Shown here: positions 15,724 to 25,543 of the stretch, piece by piece
Numbering within the stretch: the first letter of the stretch is position 1
Layout of the letters: every line of letters starts with the position of its first letter
NCBI RefSeq assembly: GCF_029962485.1
Contig: NZ_CP073638.1
Span: 186,001-250,000, forward strand
Direction of reading: 5' to 3'
Length of the DNA stretch: 64,000 nt
From: Burkholderia cepacia
GTDB taxonomy: Bacteria; Pseudomonadota; Gammaproteobacteria; Burkholderiales; Burkholderiaceae
Translations under genes and position numbers: made by a program
The notes under the pieces: generated by a model
Seen by the model: only the letters and a program-made list of their open reading frames with translations
The model's database searches: none
What the model was told of the DNA's origin: nothing

Positions 15724-17268
15724 CTACTGCGCGGCGCCGATCGTGCCCGTCGCGAGCGCGAGCGCGGCAGCGGCCGACAGCGCGCCGGCATAGCTGTCGA
15801 CCTCCGCGTTCCGGGCCGCGAGCAGCTGGCTTTGCGCGATCGTCGCGTCGGTGACCGAGCCGACGCCGCTCCGGTAAGCGGTCAGCGCCGCGTCGTAGCT
15901 CGTCTGCGCGGCATCGACGAGCGCCTTGGCCGCGTCGTGCGACGCGAGGCTCGTCTGCACCGCGTTCTGCGCGGCGACGACCTGGCGCACGGCTTCCTCC
16001 TTGGTCCGCGTGAGGCGCGCGGACGCGCTTTGCGCATCGTTGCGCGCCTGCATCAGCACGGCCGAGCGCAGGCCGCCGTCGTACAGCGGGATCGTCACGC
16101 CGAGGAACACGCCGCCGCCGTAGCGGCTGCCGTTCAGGTTGACGGTCGGCGCCTGGTCGCCGATCGCGGGCAGCGCGGAGATGGCCGTGCCACCGCTCGC
16201 GTACGACGTGGACGCGGACAGGAAGATCTTCGGCATGAACGCGGCCTCGGCGGCCTTGATCTTCGCGCGATTGGCCTTTTCGAGCGCAAACGCGCCCTGC
16301 AGGTCGGGGCGGCGCGCGATCGCGTCCGACACGATTGCATCGACCGACGAGCCGAGCGCGGGCGGCAGCGGCCGCTTCGGCAGCGCGGCGATCGTCGGCT
16401 TCGACAGCGGCGAGATGCCGAGCGCGGAGACGAGCGCGAGGTAGCTGTCGCTTTCCGCGCCGTTCGCCTGCACGAGCGCGAGGTTCGCCTGTGCGCGGTT
16501 CTGCGTCGCCTGCGCGAGCTCGACGACCGTGCCGACACCGTGCTTGAGCCGCGCGCGCGATGCCGCGAGGATCGCATCCGCGTTCGCGAGGCCCTGCTGT
16601 GCGCTGACGGCGCGCGAGCGCGCGGCTTCATAGCGGTAGTAGCCGACGGTCACGTCGTGGATCACCTGCTGGTGCACGGCGGTGAACGCGACGTTCGATG
16701 CGATCGACGCCTGTTCGGCCGCTTCGACGCGCGCCGCGCGGCCGCCGAAATCGAACAGCAGCCATTGCAGCGACAGCGCCGAAATCGTGCCGTGCACGGT
16801 GGTGTCGCTCGACGAATCGCCGAGGATCGTCGACGTCGAGCCGTGGCTCGTCTGGTACGCGCCCATCGCGGTCGCCGACAGGCGCGGCAAGTAGGCGGCC
16901 TTGGCGAGACCGACCGCGAGCGCCGCGTTGCGCGCGTCGTTCCATGCGATGCGCGTCAGCGGATTCGCCGATTCGGCGAGATCGATCAGCTCCGGCAGCG
17001 TGTACGGATGCGCGGTATCGAGCGCGGCTGGCGGCGAGATCGACGCGAGCGCCGGCGACGCGGGCAGCGTGTAGTCGTGCGCGCCTTGCGCGGACGCGCG
17101 CGGCGGGCCCGGCACGATGTCGCCTGCGGCCGACGTTTGCGGCTGCCACGGGCGGTCGGGTGCCTCCGGCGCCAGGTCGATCGACGACGTCGCGCAGCCG
17201 GCCAGCGCGACGGCGGTCGCGAGGGTGGCTACGGCGATCGAGGCGGCCGGCGGTTCAGGTCGACGCAT
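15724..17268 (-). CDS. Outer-membrane efflux lipoprotein (NodT/OprM type)
   Basis: This 514-residue channel of the TolC/OprM family has a lipoprotein signal (ATLATAVALAGCATS, lipobox Cys near residue 25). Two repeats follow, each with long coiled-coil helices and short barrel strands. The DIRAS-like landmarks YRYEAARSRAVSAQQGLANA and ARLKHGVGTVVELAQATQNR are visible. It should form the trimeric exit duct of the pump encoded just upstream. It overlaps the FUSC gene by 14 bp, so the two are translated together. A GAAGGAG site precedes it. Confidence 0.93.
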   Translation of the reverse strand: MRRPEPPAASIAVATLATAVALAGCATSSIDLAPEAPDRPWQPQTSAAGDIVPGPPRASAQGAHDYTLPASPALASISPPAALDTAHPYTLPELIDLAESANPLTRIAWNDARNAALAVGLAKAAYLPRLSATAMGAYQTSHGSTSTILGDSSSDTTVHGTISALSLQWLLFDFGGRAARVEAAEQASIASNVAFTAVHQQVIHDVTVGYYRYEAARSRAVSAQQGLANADAILAASRARLKHGVGTVVELAQATQNRAQANLALVQANGAESDSYLALVSALGISPLSKPTIAALPKRPLPPALGSSVDAIVSDAIARRPDLQGAFALEKANRAKIKAAEAAFMPKIFLSASTSYASGGTAISALPAIGDQAPTVNLNGSRYGGGVFLGVTIPLYDGGLRSAVLMQARNDAQSASARLTRTKEEAVRQVVAAQNAVQTSLASHDAAKALVDAAQTSYDAALTAYRSGVGSVTDATIAQSQLLAARNAEVDSYAGALSAAAALALATGTIGAAQ

Positions 17269-19327
17269 GGGGGGCAGGCTCCTTCGGTGTGGCTTGACGG
17301 GCGGCGTCGGCGATCTGCGCGAGCCGCGAGTCGATCAGGTTCAGCAGCGCGTCGCGTGCGGGGTCGGTGGGTGCGGCGCGCGGCGGCGGGGCCGATGGCG
17401 CCGGGTTCGGCGGAGGCGTGGCTTCGTCGTCGCGCGGCTCGGTTACGCGTGCGAGTTGCGCGCCGATCGCGGTGTCGCCGGGCTTGCGTTCGGCGAGCAG
17501 GAACAGCGGGCCTTCGATCGCACCGAGTTCCGCGAGCGCGCGCCGTCGCGTGGCGAGCCACGTCGCGGCCGGCCGCACCCACGACGGTTCGTAATGGACG
17601 AGGCTGAGTTCCTGCGCGATCGCACCGTGGCGCGCGAACGCTTCGGCTGCGAGCGCGCGCCGTTCCGCCGGTTGCGCGATCTGCGCGATGCGTCGCCACT
17701 GGTCGAGCAGCGCGGCGAACGCAACGTCGATCTGCTTGCCGATGCTGACGGGCCAGATGCGTGTGAACACGAGATACACGACGACGTTGCCGAGCAGGAT
17801 GCCGATCGTGCGGTCGCGCGCGATCGTCAGGTCGAAGCCGGGGCCGGCGCCCTGGATCACGCACAGGAAAAACGCGAACGCGATCTGGAAGCCCGCATAC
17901 GCGATGCGCGGCGAGCCGAATGCGATCCACGCGGACAGCCACGCGCCGGCGAACACCAGCGCCATCAAGTGGCCGACCGACGACAGCGCCGGCACGACGA
18001 ACACGAGCGCGGCGGTGCCGAGCAGTGCGCCGACCATGCAGCCGAAGATCCGCAGCGTGAGCTTCTCGACCGTTTCGGCCGTCGAGCCAAGCGACACGAT
18101 GTAGCAGGTGACGACGCACGTATGGATGCCCGACCAGTCGAGCTGCGAGTACAGCAGGTAGCAGAAGATCGCCGCGGCGGTCGTCTTCAGCGCATAACGG
18201 ATGTGGTCGGGATTGGTGCGCGCGTCGGGCAGGAAGAAGCCGCCGCTTGGGGCCGGTGCCGGCGCTGCGGTGGGTGCTTCGGGCGGGGCGGCAGGGGCAG
18301 CGGGCGCCGCGCTTGCCGAAGCCTCCGTCGCTGCATCGGCCGGCGGGACCGTCGCACCCGGCTCCGCGAAGCGCGTGATCGCTGCATGGAGATCGGTCGC
18401 GGCGATACGCGCGAGCGGCGGCAGCGCGTCGGCGGGCGGCAGCGCGAGCGTCACGTCGACCGGATAGCCGCCGCGTTCGAGAATGGCGGCCATGTCGTCG
18501 AGCGTCGCGGCGATCGGCGCGGCGAACGCATCGGGCAGCCGCGCGTCCGGTTCGCGATCGGCCAGCGCGACGCCGACCATCAGCACGGTGCTCGACGCGA
18601 TGGCCTGCCGCAGCGCCGCGACGTCGGCGGCGGTCGACGAGCCTTCGAGCTTCGACAGCTTGAGCCACGTGAGCAACTGCTTGTCGCCTTCACGCAGGCT
18701 CGTGTCGAACGCGGCACGCGCGTCGTCGTCGCCGCGCAGTCGCCGCGCGGCGAGCCGCAGCCGCTTCGCGAGCTGCGCGTGCACGAGCTTGCGCGGCGAC
18801 GGCGCGATCAGCAGGTTGACGACGATCGCCACGCCGACGGGGATCGCGATCGTCAACCAGATATAGAGCAGTGCGCGCGTCGCGGCTTCGCCGAACGGTG
18901 CGAGGCCGAGCTGGTCGAGCCCGAAGCCGACGATCATCGCGAGGATCGCGCCCACCGGTCGCAGCTTGCTGGCGGAAGTGAGGTACAGGAGGGCGACCGA
19001 CAGCACGGCCATGCACGCGACCCGCAGGATCGAATAGTCGATGCTGAAGATCGCGATGCCGAGCACGAGCCCGATCACGATCGTGACGATCAGCAGCAGC
19101 GCGGCCGCGAGCACGACGCTCGTCACGCGGTCGGCGCGGATCATGAAGAACACGACGTACGCGGAAAGGGCGGCTTCGGGCGTGCCGTACGCGGCCGTCA
19201 CAAGCGCGGTCAGCGCGCAGATCAGCGCGACGCGCACGGCGATGGCCGTGCGCCCCGGAAACGGCGCGAGCAGTCGCAGGACTTCGCGCGGGCCCGGCGC
19301 GCGAACGTCAGCGGCAGGCAGTGCCAT
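17255..19327 (-). CDS. FUSC-family inner-membrane transporter (AaeB-like)
   Basis: The 690-residue protein has two sets of about five to six membrane helices, each followed by a cytoplasmic helical region, the layout of the FUSC/AaeB family. The second half contains the conserved GIHTCVVTCYIVSLGSTAET segment. AaeB exports aromatic carboxylic acids such as p-hydroxybenzoate; related pumps act on fusaric acid. The start at 19327 follows GAGG and lies inside the end of the adaptor gene (20-bp overlap). An Ala/Pro-rich insert near residues 320-380 is unusually long. It is the third gene of a four-gene pump operon. Confidence 0.9.
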   Translation of the reverse strand: MALPAADVRAPGPREVLRLLAPFPGRTAIAVRVALICALTALVTAAYGTPEAALSAYVVFFMIRADRVTSVVLAAALLLIVTIVIGLVLGIAIFSIDYSILRVACMAVLSVALLYLTSASKLRPVGAILAMIVGFGLDQLGLAPFGEAATRALLYIWLTIAIPVGVAIVVNLLIAPSPRKLVHAQLAKRLRLAARRLRGDDDARAAFDTSLREGDKQLLTWLKLSKLEGSSTAADVAALRQAIASSTVLMVGVALADREPDARLPDAFAAPIAATLDDMAAILERGGYPVDVTLALPPADALPPLARIAATDLHAAITRFAEPGATVPPADAATEASASAAPAAPAAPPEAPTAAPAPAPSGGFFLPDARTNPDHIRYALKTTAAAIFCYLLYSQLDWSGIHTCVVTCYIVSLGSTAETVEKLTLRIFGCMVGALLGTAALVFVVPALSSVGHLMALVFAGAWLSAWIAFGSPRIAYAGFQIAFAFFLCVIQGAGPGFDLTIARDRTIGILLGNVVVYLVFTRIWPVSIGKQIDVAFAALLDQWRRIAQIAQPAERRALAAEAFARHGAIAQELSLVHYEPSWVRPAATWLATRRRALAELGAIEGPLFLLAERKPGDTAIGAQLARVTEPRDDEATPPPNPAPSAPPPRAAPTDPARDALLNLIDSRLAQIADAARQATPKEPAPHAST

Positions 19328-20357
19328 GCCGGACCTCGACGATCGCGCTGGCGCCGACGCGCACGAGCTTCGCATCGGGTTCGTCGAGCTTCACGCGCAC
19401 CGGGAAGCGCTGCGCGACGTGCACCCAGTTCACCGAGTTCTGCACGATCGGCAGCGAGCGCGGCAGGTTGATGCGCGCGCTGTCCGCGATGCCGGCGCCG
19501 ATGCCGACGACCTTGCCCGTCAGCGGGCGGCCGCGGTCGATCATCGAATAGACGGTCGCGCAATCGCCGACCGCGATGCGGCTCAATGCCGTCTCGCGGA
19601 AATTGCCGACGGCGAACCATTCGCGCGCGTCGATCAACGTGAAGATCGACTGGTTCGGTGCAAGGGTTTCGCCGGCGAGGACGGTGAGACCCGTCACGAG
19701 CCCGTCGTGCGGCGCACGCACGACCGTATCGTCGAGCGCATGCTGCGCGCGGGCGAGCGCGGCTTCGCGCGCATGCAGCGTCGCGATCGCGTCGGCTTCG
19801 TCCCCGATCGTCTGTGCGGATGCGCGCTGCTGCTCCTGCGCCTGCGCGAGCGAGACGGATGCGTCGCGCTGGCGGACCTTCGCCTGGTCGAACTGCTGCG
19901 CACTGACATAACCCTGCGCGGCGAGCGGCGCGAGCCGGTTCACGTCGCGTGTCGCGAGGTCGGCGTTCTGCGTCGCGCGTTTGACCTGCTCGGCGGCGAC
20001 CGCCGCGTTCGAACGCTCGCCGATCAGCGACCGGCGGCGCGTGTCGAGCGACGCGCGCGCGAGTTCGACGTCGGCCTGCGCCTGCGCGACCGTCAGGCGG
20101 TACGGCACGGGATCGATTACGTACAGCAGGTCGCCCTTCGCGACGCGCTGGTTCTCGTGCACCGCGAGCTGCACGATGCGGCCGCCGACGGGCGACGCGA
20201 CGTGCACGACGTCCGCGTCGATCGACGCGTCGTCGGTGGACGGATAGGCCGTCGTGCGGTAGTACGCATACACGAGCGCGGCGATGCCGAGCGCGACGAT
20301 CGCGAGCGCGATCACGCGGCCTTTCACGGAGGGGCGGGGGAGTCCGGCGGCCTTCAT
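19308..20357 (-). CDS. HlyD/AaeA-type membrane fusion protein
   Basis: This 349-residue periplasmic adaptor has one N-terminal anchor (VIALAIVALGIAALVYAY). A split biotinyl-lipoyl domain follows (VASPVGGRIVQLAVHENQRV and APHDGLVTGLTVLAGETL), with a coiled-coil hairpin between the halves and beta-barrel strands at the end. It should bridge the FUSC pump to the outer-membrane channel. It starts in an ATGA overlap with the YtcA-like gene. Confidence 0.92.
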   Translation of the reverse strand: MKAAGLPRPSVKGRVIALAIVALGIAALVYAYYRTTAYPSTDDASIDADVVHVASPVGGRIVQLAVHENQRVAKGDLLYVIDPVPYRLTVAQAQADVELARASLDTRRRSLIGERSNAAVAAEQVKRATQNADLATRDVNRLAPLAAQGYVSAQQFDQAKVRQRDASVSLAQAQEQQRASAQTIGDEADAIATLHAREAALARAQHALDDTVVRAPHDGLVTGLTVLAGETLAPNQSIFTLIDAREWFAVGNFRETALSRIAVGDCATVYSMIDRGRPLTGKVVGIGAGIADSARINLPRSLPIVQNSVNWVHVAQRFPVRVKLDEPDAKLVRVGASAIVEVRHGTACR

Positions 20358-20647
20358 GCGAACGGCCCCGTGCCGGTGAGCCAGACGATCACGGCGACCA
20401 CGAGCCCGATCGCGGTGCACACGGCGAGCTGGTAAGGCACGGTGGCGGCCCAGCCGGTCGAGACGAACACGCGGTGCGCGACGATCGCGCCGATGACGCC
20501 GACGATCGCGCTGACGAGCCAGAGCGGGAAGTACGCGCCGAACAGCACGTACGACGGTGCGCCGCGTGATGCGCAGCCCGCGAGCGGCAGGGCGGGCGCC
20601 AGGGCGGCGGCAACGCGCAGGGGCGCGCGCGGCGTTGTTTTTCTCAT
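20354..20647 (-). CDS. YtcA-like small membrane lipoprotein
   Basis: This is a 97-residue protein with a lipoprotein signal (AALAPALPLAGCASRG, Cys near residue 25) and two membrane segments (YFPLWLVSAIVGVIGAIVA and LAVCTAIGLVVAVIVWL). Size, order and sequence fit the YtcA-type proteins that accompany FUSC pumps. It is the first gene of the operon and overlaps the adaptor by ATGA. Its role is not established; assembly or stability of the pump is a reasonable guess. Confidence 0.75.
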   Translation of the reverse strand: MRKTTPRAPLRVAAALAPALPLAGCASRGAPSYVLFGAYFPLWLVSAIVGVIGAIVAHRVFVSTGWAATVPYQLAVCTAIGLVVAVIVWLTGTGPFA

Positions 20648-21024
20648 GGTGTGACGAGCTCGACGTTGGGGGTGGATGCCGGGCGCGGCGCAATGCGGAT
20701 CGTCGCCGCGACGACGATTCCACGATACGGAGCCGATCATAAATCAGCGCGATGCGGATCGCCAGCCATTCGGCACGCGTGCGCGGCACGGGCCATGGCC
20801 GGTCGCGGGCGCGCCGGCGGCCGGTCCGGCCGACCGTTCATCCGGCCGAGCGTTTCGGCAGCAACGGCCGGATCGTCGCGATTCTGCCAGCGCACGCTCG
20901 CGTAGGGTTGCTAACGGACTGCAAAGAATCGTCAGACGAACGAAAGGTGGTGGCGTTTGCCGTTTTGATGCTATGCAATGGCGGAGAAAATGCCCAATTG
21001 CTGCCTGAACGTACCTGAATCCGA
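20648..21024. promoter_or_regulatory. Region upstream of the efflux operon
   Basis: This 377-bp gap between the stop of the LysR gene and the first pump gene, both on the minus strand, should hold the pump promoter and a LysR binding site. No clear T-N11-A dyad or terminator could be singled out. The part at 20905-21010 is A+T-richer. Confidence 0.45.
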
Positions 21025-21927
21025 TCAGTCCGGCTGGACGAGTGCGTCCGCGACGAGCAGGTCGACGAGATCGCGCGCGAAGCGCGGCAGTGCATCGAGA
21101 TTGGCGACGCAGATCTGCAACTGGCGCTCGGCCCAGTCGTCCTCGAGCGCGACGAGGCGCAGCGCCATCGTCTTCGCATGTCGGCGTGCGGTGCCTTCCG
21201 GCAGCACGCCGACACCGACGTTCGCCTCGATCATCCGGCACGCTGCCTCGAAGTTGCTGACCTGGATGCGCCAGCGCAACGTGCGCTGCATGTCGGCGGC
21301 CGCGCGCTTCAGGAAGTTGTGGATCGCGCTCGCTTCGGTCAGGCCGATGAAGTCGTGGTCGAGCGTCGCGACGAACGGTGTCGAAGCCAGTTCGGCGAGC
21401 GGGTGCCCGAGCGCCGTCACGAGCACGAGGCGGTCACGCCGGTACGGCATCGCCTGCAGCCCGTCGGTGCGCACGTCGCCGGCGACGATGCCGATGTCGA
21501 CCACGCCTTCCTGCACCGCGCGCACGATGTCGGGGCTCAGCCGCTCCTGCATGTCGATCGTTACGTCGGGGTGGCTGACGAGATAGCGGCGCAGCACGCC
21601 CGGCAGGAATTCGCTCATCGCGGTAGTGTTCGCGAACACGCGCACGTGGCCTTTCACGCCCGACGCATATTCCTGCAGGTCGCCCGTCAATTGCTCGAGC
21701 TGGCGCAGCACGTGGCGCGCATGCGCGAGCAGCGTCTCGCCCGGCGCGGTCAACGTGACGCCCTGACTCGTGCGGCTCAGCAGTTTCACGCCGACCTGCT
21801 CCTCGAGATTCTTGATGCGCATGCTGGCTGCCGGCACCGACAGGTGCGCGCGTTCGGCGCCGCGCGTCAGGCTGTTCGCCTCCGCGATATGCGTGAAGAG
21901 TTTGAGGTCGACGAGATCGAAGCGCAT
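21025..21927 (-). CDS. LysR-type transcriptional regulator
   Basis: The 300-residue protein has an N-terminal winged helix (DLVDLKLFTHIAEANSLTRG, then AASMRIKNLEEQVGVKLLSR) and a two-lobed co-inducer domain. The start at 21927 gives the canonical LysR beginning MRFDLVDLKLF. It lies directly upstream of the FUSC pump operon and in the same direction. It is therefore the likely regulator of the pump, as AaeR is in E. coli, although AaeR is divergent there. Confidence 0.88.
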   Translation of the reverse strand: MRFDLVDLKLFTHIAEANSLTRGAERAHLSVPAASMRIKNLEEQVGVKLLSRTSQGVTLTAPGETLLAHARHVLRQLEQLTGDLQEYASGVKGHVRVFANTTAMSEFLPGVLRRYLVSHPDVTIDMQERLSPDIVRAVQEGVVDIGIVAGDVRTDGLQAMPYRRDRLVLVTALGHPLAELASTPFVATLDHDFIGLTEASAIHNFLKRAAADMQRTLRWRIQVSNFEAACRMIEANVGVGVLPEGTARRHAKTMALRLVALEDDWAERQLQICVANLDALPRFARDLVDLLVADALVQPD

Positions 21928-22113
21928 GGGCGGGGCGGCGGGAGGATGACCGATTATCGCGCGAAGCCGCGTGGCGCTGCACCGGTGGCCGCGACCGGTC
22001 GTCACGGCCGGGATCTGTGTACCATCGTGCGTATGGCGCGAAGCGCGGTAGAGGGCATCACGTCTCCGTGCCGTGCTTCGCGGAAGCGGTATCGCAACGA
22101 AGGTGAGCGTTCC

Positions 22114-23256
22114 ATGCGAAGTTTCTTTGTCCGGTTCATTGCAATCGGCGTGCTGTTCCATCTGTACGTCGGGATGCGGATCATTCCCGATGCGTTCGCG
22201 TCGCCGGTCGCGCGCACGATCGCGGCGCTCGTGCTGGCGAGCTTCGTCGTGCTGATTCCGGTCGGCATGTTCTCGCGCCGCTTCGACGAAGGCTGGGCCG
22301 CGACGCTGGTCGGCTGGGCCGGTTCGCTCGTGATGGGTTTCTTTTCGTCGCTGCTTGTGCTGACGTTCCTGCGCGAATTCGTGCTGCTCGGCGTGGTCGC
22401 GTGGCGGCATCTCGGCCACGACGGCGCGTGGAGCGGGGCGGCGACCGACACGGCGCTCGGCGTGCTGGCGGCCGCGGTGCTCGTGACCGCGATCGGGTTC
22501 GTCGGCGCGCGCCGCACGGCGGCGGTCAAGCGCGTGTCGATTCCGGTGGCGGGGCTGCCGGCGGCGCTCGACGGGCTGACGATCGTGCAGCTGTCCGACA
22601 TTCACGTCGGGCCGACGATCAAGCGGCCGTATATCGAACGGATCGTGCGTGCGGTCAATGCGCTCGACGCCGACCTGGTGGTCGTGACGGGCGACGTGGT
22701 GGACGGTTCGGTCAAGCGCCTGCGCGACCACACGGCGCCGCTCGGCCGGATGCGGTCGCGGCACGGCAGCTTCCTCGTGACCGGCAACCACGAGTACTAC
22801 GCGGGTGCGCATGCGTGGATCGACGAATTCCGCCGCATCGGGCTGACGGTGCTGCTGAACGAGCACGTGCTGATCGAACACGATGGCGCACGCGCGGTGC
22901 TCGCGGGTGTGACCGATTTCACGGCCGGCGGGTTCGATCCCGCGCATCGCAGCGATCCCGCGCAGGCGCTGGCGGGCGCGCCGCGCGACGTCGGCACGAA
23001 GATCCTGCTGGCGCACCAGCCGCGCAGCGCGGAAGCGGCGAACCGCGCGGGTTACACCCTGCAGTTGTCGGGTCACACGCACGGCGGCCAGTTCTTGCCG
23101 TGGCCGCCGTTCGTGCGGATGCAGCAGCCGGTGATCGGCGGGCTGAACCGCTTCGGCGACATGTGGCTCTATACGAGCCGCGGCACCGGATACTGGGGGC
23201 CGCCGAACCGCTTCGGCGTGCCGTCCGAGATCACGCTGATCCGGCTGACGCGCTAG
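22114..23256 (+). CDS. Membrane-anchored metallophosphoesterase
   Basis: This 380-residue protein has about four N-terminal membrane helices (residues ~1-140), followed by a calcineurin-type phosphoesterase domain. All metal-binding blocks are present: LSDIHVGPT, VVVTGDVVDGS, LVTGNHEYYAG, LLAHQP and LSGHTHGGQF. This is the YaeI/YkuE arrangement, in which the catalytic domain acts on phospholipid or nucleotide diphosphate substrates at the membrane. The substrate is unknown. AAGGTGAG precedes the ATG. Confidence 0.9.
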   Translation: MRSFFVRFIAIGVLFHLYVGMRIIPDAFASPVARTIAALVLASFVVLIPVGMFSRRFDEGWAATLVGWAGSLVMGFFSSLLVLTFLREFVLLGVVAWRHLGHDGAWSGAATDTALGVLAAAVLVTAIGFVGARRTAAVKRVSIPVAGLPAALDGLTIVQLSDIHVGPTIKRPYIERIVRAVNALDADLVVVTGDVVDGSVKRLRDHTAPLGRMRSRHGSFLVTGNHEYYAGAHAWIDEFRRIGLTVLLNEHVLIEHDGARAVLAGVTDFTAGGFDPAHRSDPAQALAGAPRDVGTKILLAHQPRSAEAANRAGYTLQLSGHTHGGQFLPWPPFVRMQQPVIGGLNRFGDMWLYTSRGTGYWGPPNRFGVPSEITLIRLTR

Positions 23257-23306
23257 GGCCCGTTTACGCTCATGACGGGCTTGCGAACGCGCCTCGCCCG
23301 CAATCG

Positions 23307-23894
23307 TTATTCGATGCGTGCGATATCGTCGAAATCGAAGCGCGGGCTGCGCGGGAACAGGCCGGCCGGATCGCCGTAGCCGAGATTCACGAGGAAGTTG
23401 CTCTTGATCGTGGTGCCCGCGAAGAATTCGGCATCGACCTTCGCGCCGTCGAAGCCCGACATCGGGCCCGCGTCGAGGCCGAGCGCGCGGGCGGCCAGGA
23501 TCAGGTACGCGCCCTGCAGCGACGCGTTGCGGAACGTGGTGGCCTGGATCAGCGCATCGTTGCCGGCGAACCAGCTGCGTGCGTCGGCATGCGGGAACAG
23601 GCGCGGCAGGTGCTCGTAGAACGCGTAATCCATCCCGACGATCACGGTGACGGGCGCGGCCATCGTTTTCGCGAGGTTGCCTTCGGACAGCGCGGGTTTC
23701 AGGCGCGCCTTCGCTTCGGGCGACTTGACGAACACGAAGCGTGCGGGGCTCGAGTTCGCCGACGTCGGGCCAAATTTCGTCAGGTCGATCAGCCGGTGCA
23801 GCAGCGCGTCGTCGACGGGTTTGTCCTGCCACGCGTTGTGCGTGCGGGCAGTGAGAAACAGTTGATCGAGGGCGGAATCGGAGAGCGTCGTCAT
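23307..23894 (-). CDS. RutE/HadB-type NAD(P)H nitroreductase
   Basis: The 195-residue FMN-dependent nitroreductase-fold protein has the RutE-type beginning [20 protein letters not shown] and the FMN site [17 protein letters not shown]. The second flavin segment is [20 protein letters not shown]. RutE reduces malonic semialdehyde in pyrimidine breakdown; close relatives reduce nitroaromatics. No rut genes are nearby, so the label describes the family only. It converges on the metallophosphoesterase. Confidence 0.87.
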   Translation of the reverse strand: MTTLSDSALDQLFLTARTHNAWQDKPVDDALLHRLIDLTKFGPTSANSSPARFVFVKSPEAKARLKPALSEGNLAKTMAAPVTVIVGMDYAFYEHLPRLFPHADARSWFAGNDALIQATTFRNASLQGAYLILAARALGLDAGPMSGFDGAKVDAEFFAGTTIKSNFLVNLGYGDPAGLFPRSPRFDFDDIARIE

Positions 23895-24091
23895 GATGGG
23901 ATCCGGGAAGAAAGCGGCCGGGTCGCGCCGGCCGGCGTGGCGGAGAAAAGCGGCGCCCCTCGGCGGGGCGTGCCGCGACACGCCGCGATGATAGCGTGAT
24001 GCGCGAATGCGCATCGCCGTGCGCGGCGTTTCCTTTCATCGGCGAATGACAGCGCATGGCGGTGCAGGGCGCCGTTGGCTAGTATGCAGAC

Positions 24092-24727
24092 ATGCATCGT
24101 TCGCTCCGCTTTTCGCCCGTTCCTTCCGACATGTCGACGCCCGATCTCTTCGCTGACACGCCCGCGCCCGACGTGGACTGGTACCCGGACTGGCTTGCAC
24201 AGCCCGATGCCGATCGCACGCTTGCCGCGCTGATCGGCGAGGTCGCGTGGCGGCAGGATACGATCCGAACGCCGCGTGGCCGCATTCCGTTGCCGAGGCT
24301 CACCGCGTGGCAGGGCGAGCCGGATGCCGTGTACGTGTATTCGGGGATCCGCAACGTGCCCGCGCCGTGGACGCCGGCCGTGCTCGACCTGAAGCGGGCG
24401 GTCGAGGCGACGTGCGGCGCGCGCTTCAACAGCGTGCTGCTCAATCGCTACCGCAACGGGCTGGACAGCCTCGGCTGGCACGCGGACAACGAGCCGGAGC
24501 TCGGCGAGGCGCCGGTGATCGCGTCGGTGAGCCTCGGTGCGATGCGCGTGTTCGATCTGCGTCATCGCGCGAGCGGCGTCACGCATGCGTACCGCCTCGT
24601 GCACGGCAGCCTGCTCGTGATGCGCGGGCGCACGCAGGCGGAATGGCAGCACCGCGTGCCGAAGGCGCCGGGCGTGCAGGGCGAGCGCGTCAACCTGACG
24701 TTCCGGCGCGTCATGTCCGCCGGATAG
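24092..24727 (+). CDS. AlkB-like 2-oxoglutarate/Fe(II) dioxygenase
   Basis: This 211-residue protein has the AlkB core: NSVLLNRYRNG, the iron site SLGWHADNEPELG (His and Asp), the distal His in EWQHRVPKA, and the 2-oxoglutarate Arg pair in GERVNLTFRR. AlkB enzymes repair N-alkylated bases in DNA and RNA. The length and the missing N-terminal substrate lid resemble the short AlkB2/ALKBH2-like bacterial group. An internal ATG at 24131 is an alternative start; neither has a good ribosome binding site. Confidence 0.9.
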   Translation: MHRSLRFSPVPSDMSTPDLFADTPAPDVDWYPDWLAQPDADRTLAALIGEVAWRQDTIRTPRGRIPLPRLTAWQGEPDAVYVYSGIRNVPAPWTPAVLDLKRAVEATCGARFNSVLLNRYRNGLDSLGWHADNEPELGEAPVIASVSLGAMRVFDLRHRASGVTHAYRLVHGSLLVMRGRTQAEWQHRVPKAPGVQGERVNLTFRRVMSAG

Positions 24728-25031
24728 ATCGCACCCCGTTTCCGCGATCCACGAATGGCCGATGCAAGCAATCGGTCGCGTGTGCGGCACGTTGCCGCAC
24801 GAATGCGATACGGTGCCGGCTGACATGGCCCGGAAGCCCGTCCCGTATGGGTTTCAGTCAGTTTCGATCGACCGGTCGGTTCCGATAGATGAGTGAAACC
24901 TCTGATGGTGCGTCGCAACAATTATTGACTAGACTGTCGAATGGCAGAAACGCGTCGGCACACCGGCGCGCCCCTTTCGACATGCCCCGAGTGTTGCCGA
25001 TGCGGCGCGCAAGGGGGCAGGAGCAAAACGC
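24728..25031. other. Intergenic region before the small gene at 25.0 kb
   Basis: This 304-bp stretch contains an A+T-rich patch near 24910-24940 that could be a promoter. It ends with a GGGGGCAGGAG ribosome binding site. Nothing else is recognisable. Confidence 0.4.
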
Positions 25032-25238
25032 GTGACCGTACTCGACCCTTCCTTCGAACCCTCGCTGCACGTCTTTGAACAAGACGGCGGATGGCAATGG
25101 GCGCTGACGGTGAAGCGGGCGACCGGCGTCGGCGTGAAAGTCGTTGCGTTCAGCCGGGAAGGCTTTCGCGGCGAAGCCGAGGCGTACGCCGCCGGCCAGC
25201 TTGCCCGCGCTGAATATGACGCCGCCGTGACGGCCTGA
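25032..25238 (+). CDS. Small conserved-looking hypothetical protein
   Basis: A 68-residue soluble protein starting with GTG behind a strong GCAGGAG. The sequence (GGWQWALTVKRATGVGVKVV, then a helix EAEAYAAGQLARAEYDA) reads as three strands and a helix, with no membrane segment. I do not recognise the family. It is the last gene before the secretion island and has no obvious partner. Confidence 0.55.
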   Translation: MTVLDPSFEPSLHVFEQDGGWQWALTVKRATGVGVKVVAFSREGFRGEAEAYAAGQLARAEYDAAVTA

Positions 25239-25543
25239 CGCCGTCGCGGCGATCCCGCCCGAGGATCGCCTTCACCGTCCGCCTTTCGCCGCCCGGTGCC
25301 GGGCGGTTCGTTCCCGATTCCTGTCCGTTTTCAGCCTTTTTTCCGCCGCGGTGCGCGCATCGCGCGACACCGCATGCGGGGCGTCGGCACGCCTGTCCGC
25401 CGCTGCCTGTCGCGCCAAATGGTCCGTACCATTCGACACGTGCGTGCCATACGTTGCGCTTAACGTCCGTGCACGGCGTCCGTCGCGCCGGCGACGTGGC
25501 CTGCGCCGCGGTTTGACCGCCGGACGCCGACCCATCGACAAGA
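25239..25543. promoter_or_regulatory. Leader of gspIJ with shared element 1
   Basis: This non-coding region holds AATGGTCCGTACC at 25418-25430, whose 3' base is 114 bp before the gspI start. Here the element also forms a small dyad (AATGGT-CCGT-ACCATT). The same element precedes the glycosyltransferase and exoprotein genes at nearly the same distance. It is a probable activator site or special-sigma promoter. Confidence 0.6.

Noticed and set aside
17117..19471. Long plus-strand frame across the FUSC gene
   Set aside because: Arg- and Asp-rich antisense shadow. The minus strand has a full transporter with helices in the expected order.
21925..24057. Long minus-strand frame continuing upstream of the LysR start through the metallophosphoesterase
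   Set aside because: The part beyond 21927 is antisense to genes with intact catalytic motifs and lacks any domain. The LysR family begins exactly at the chosen ATG.
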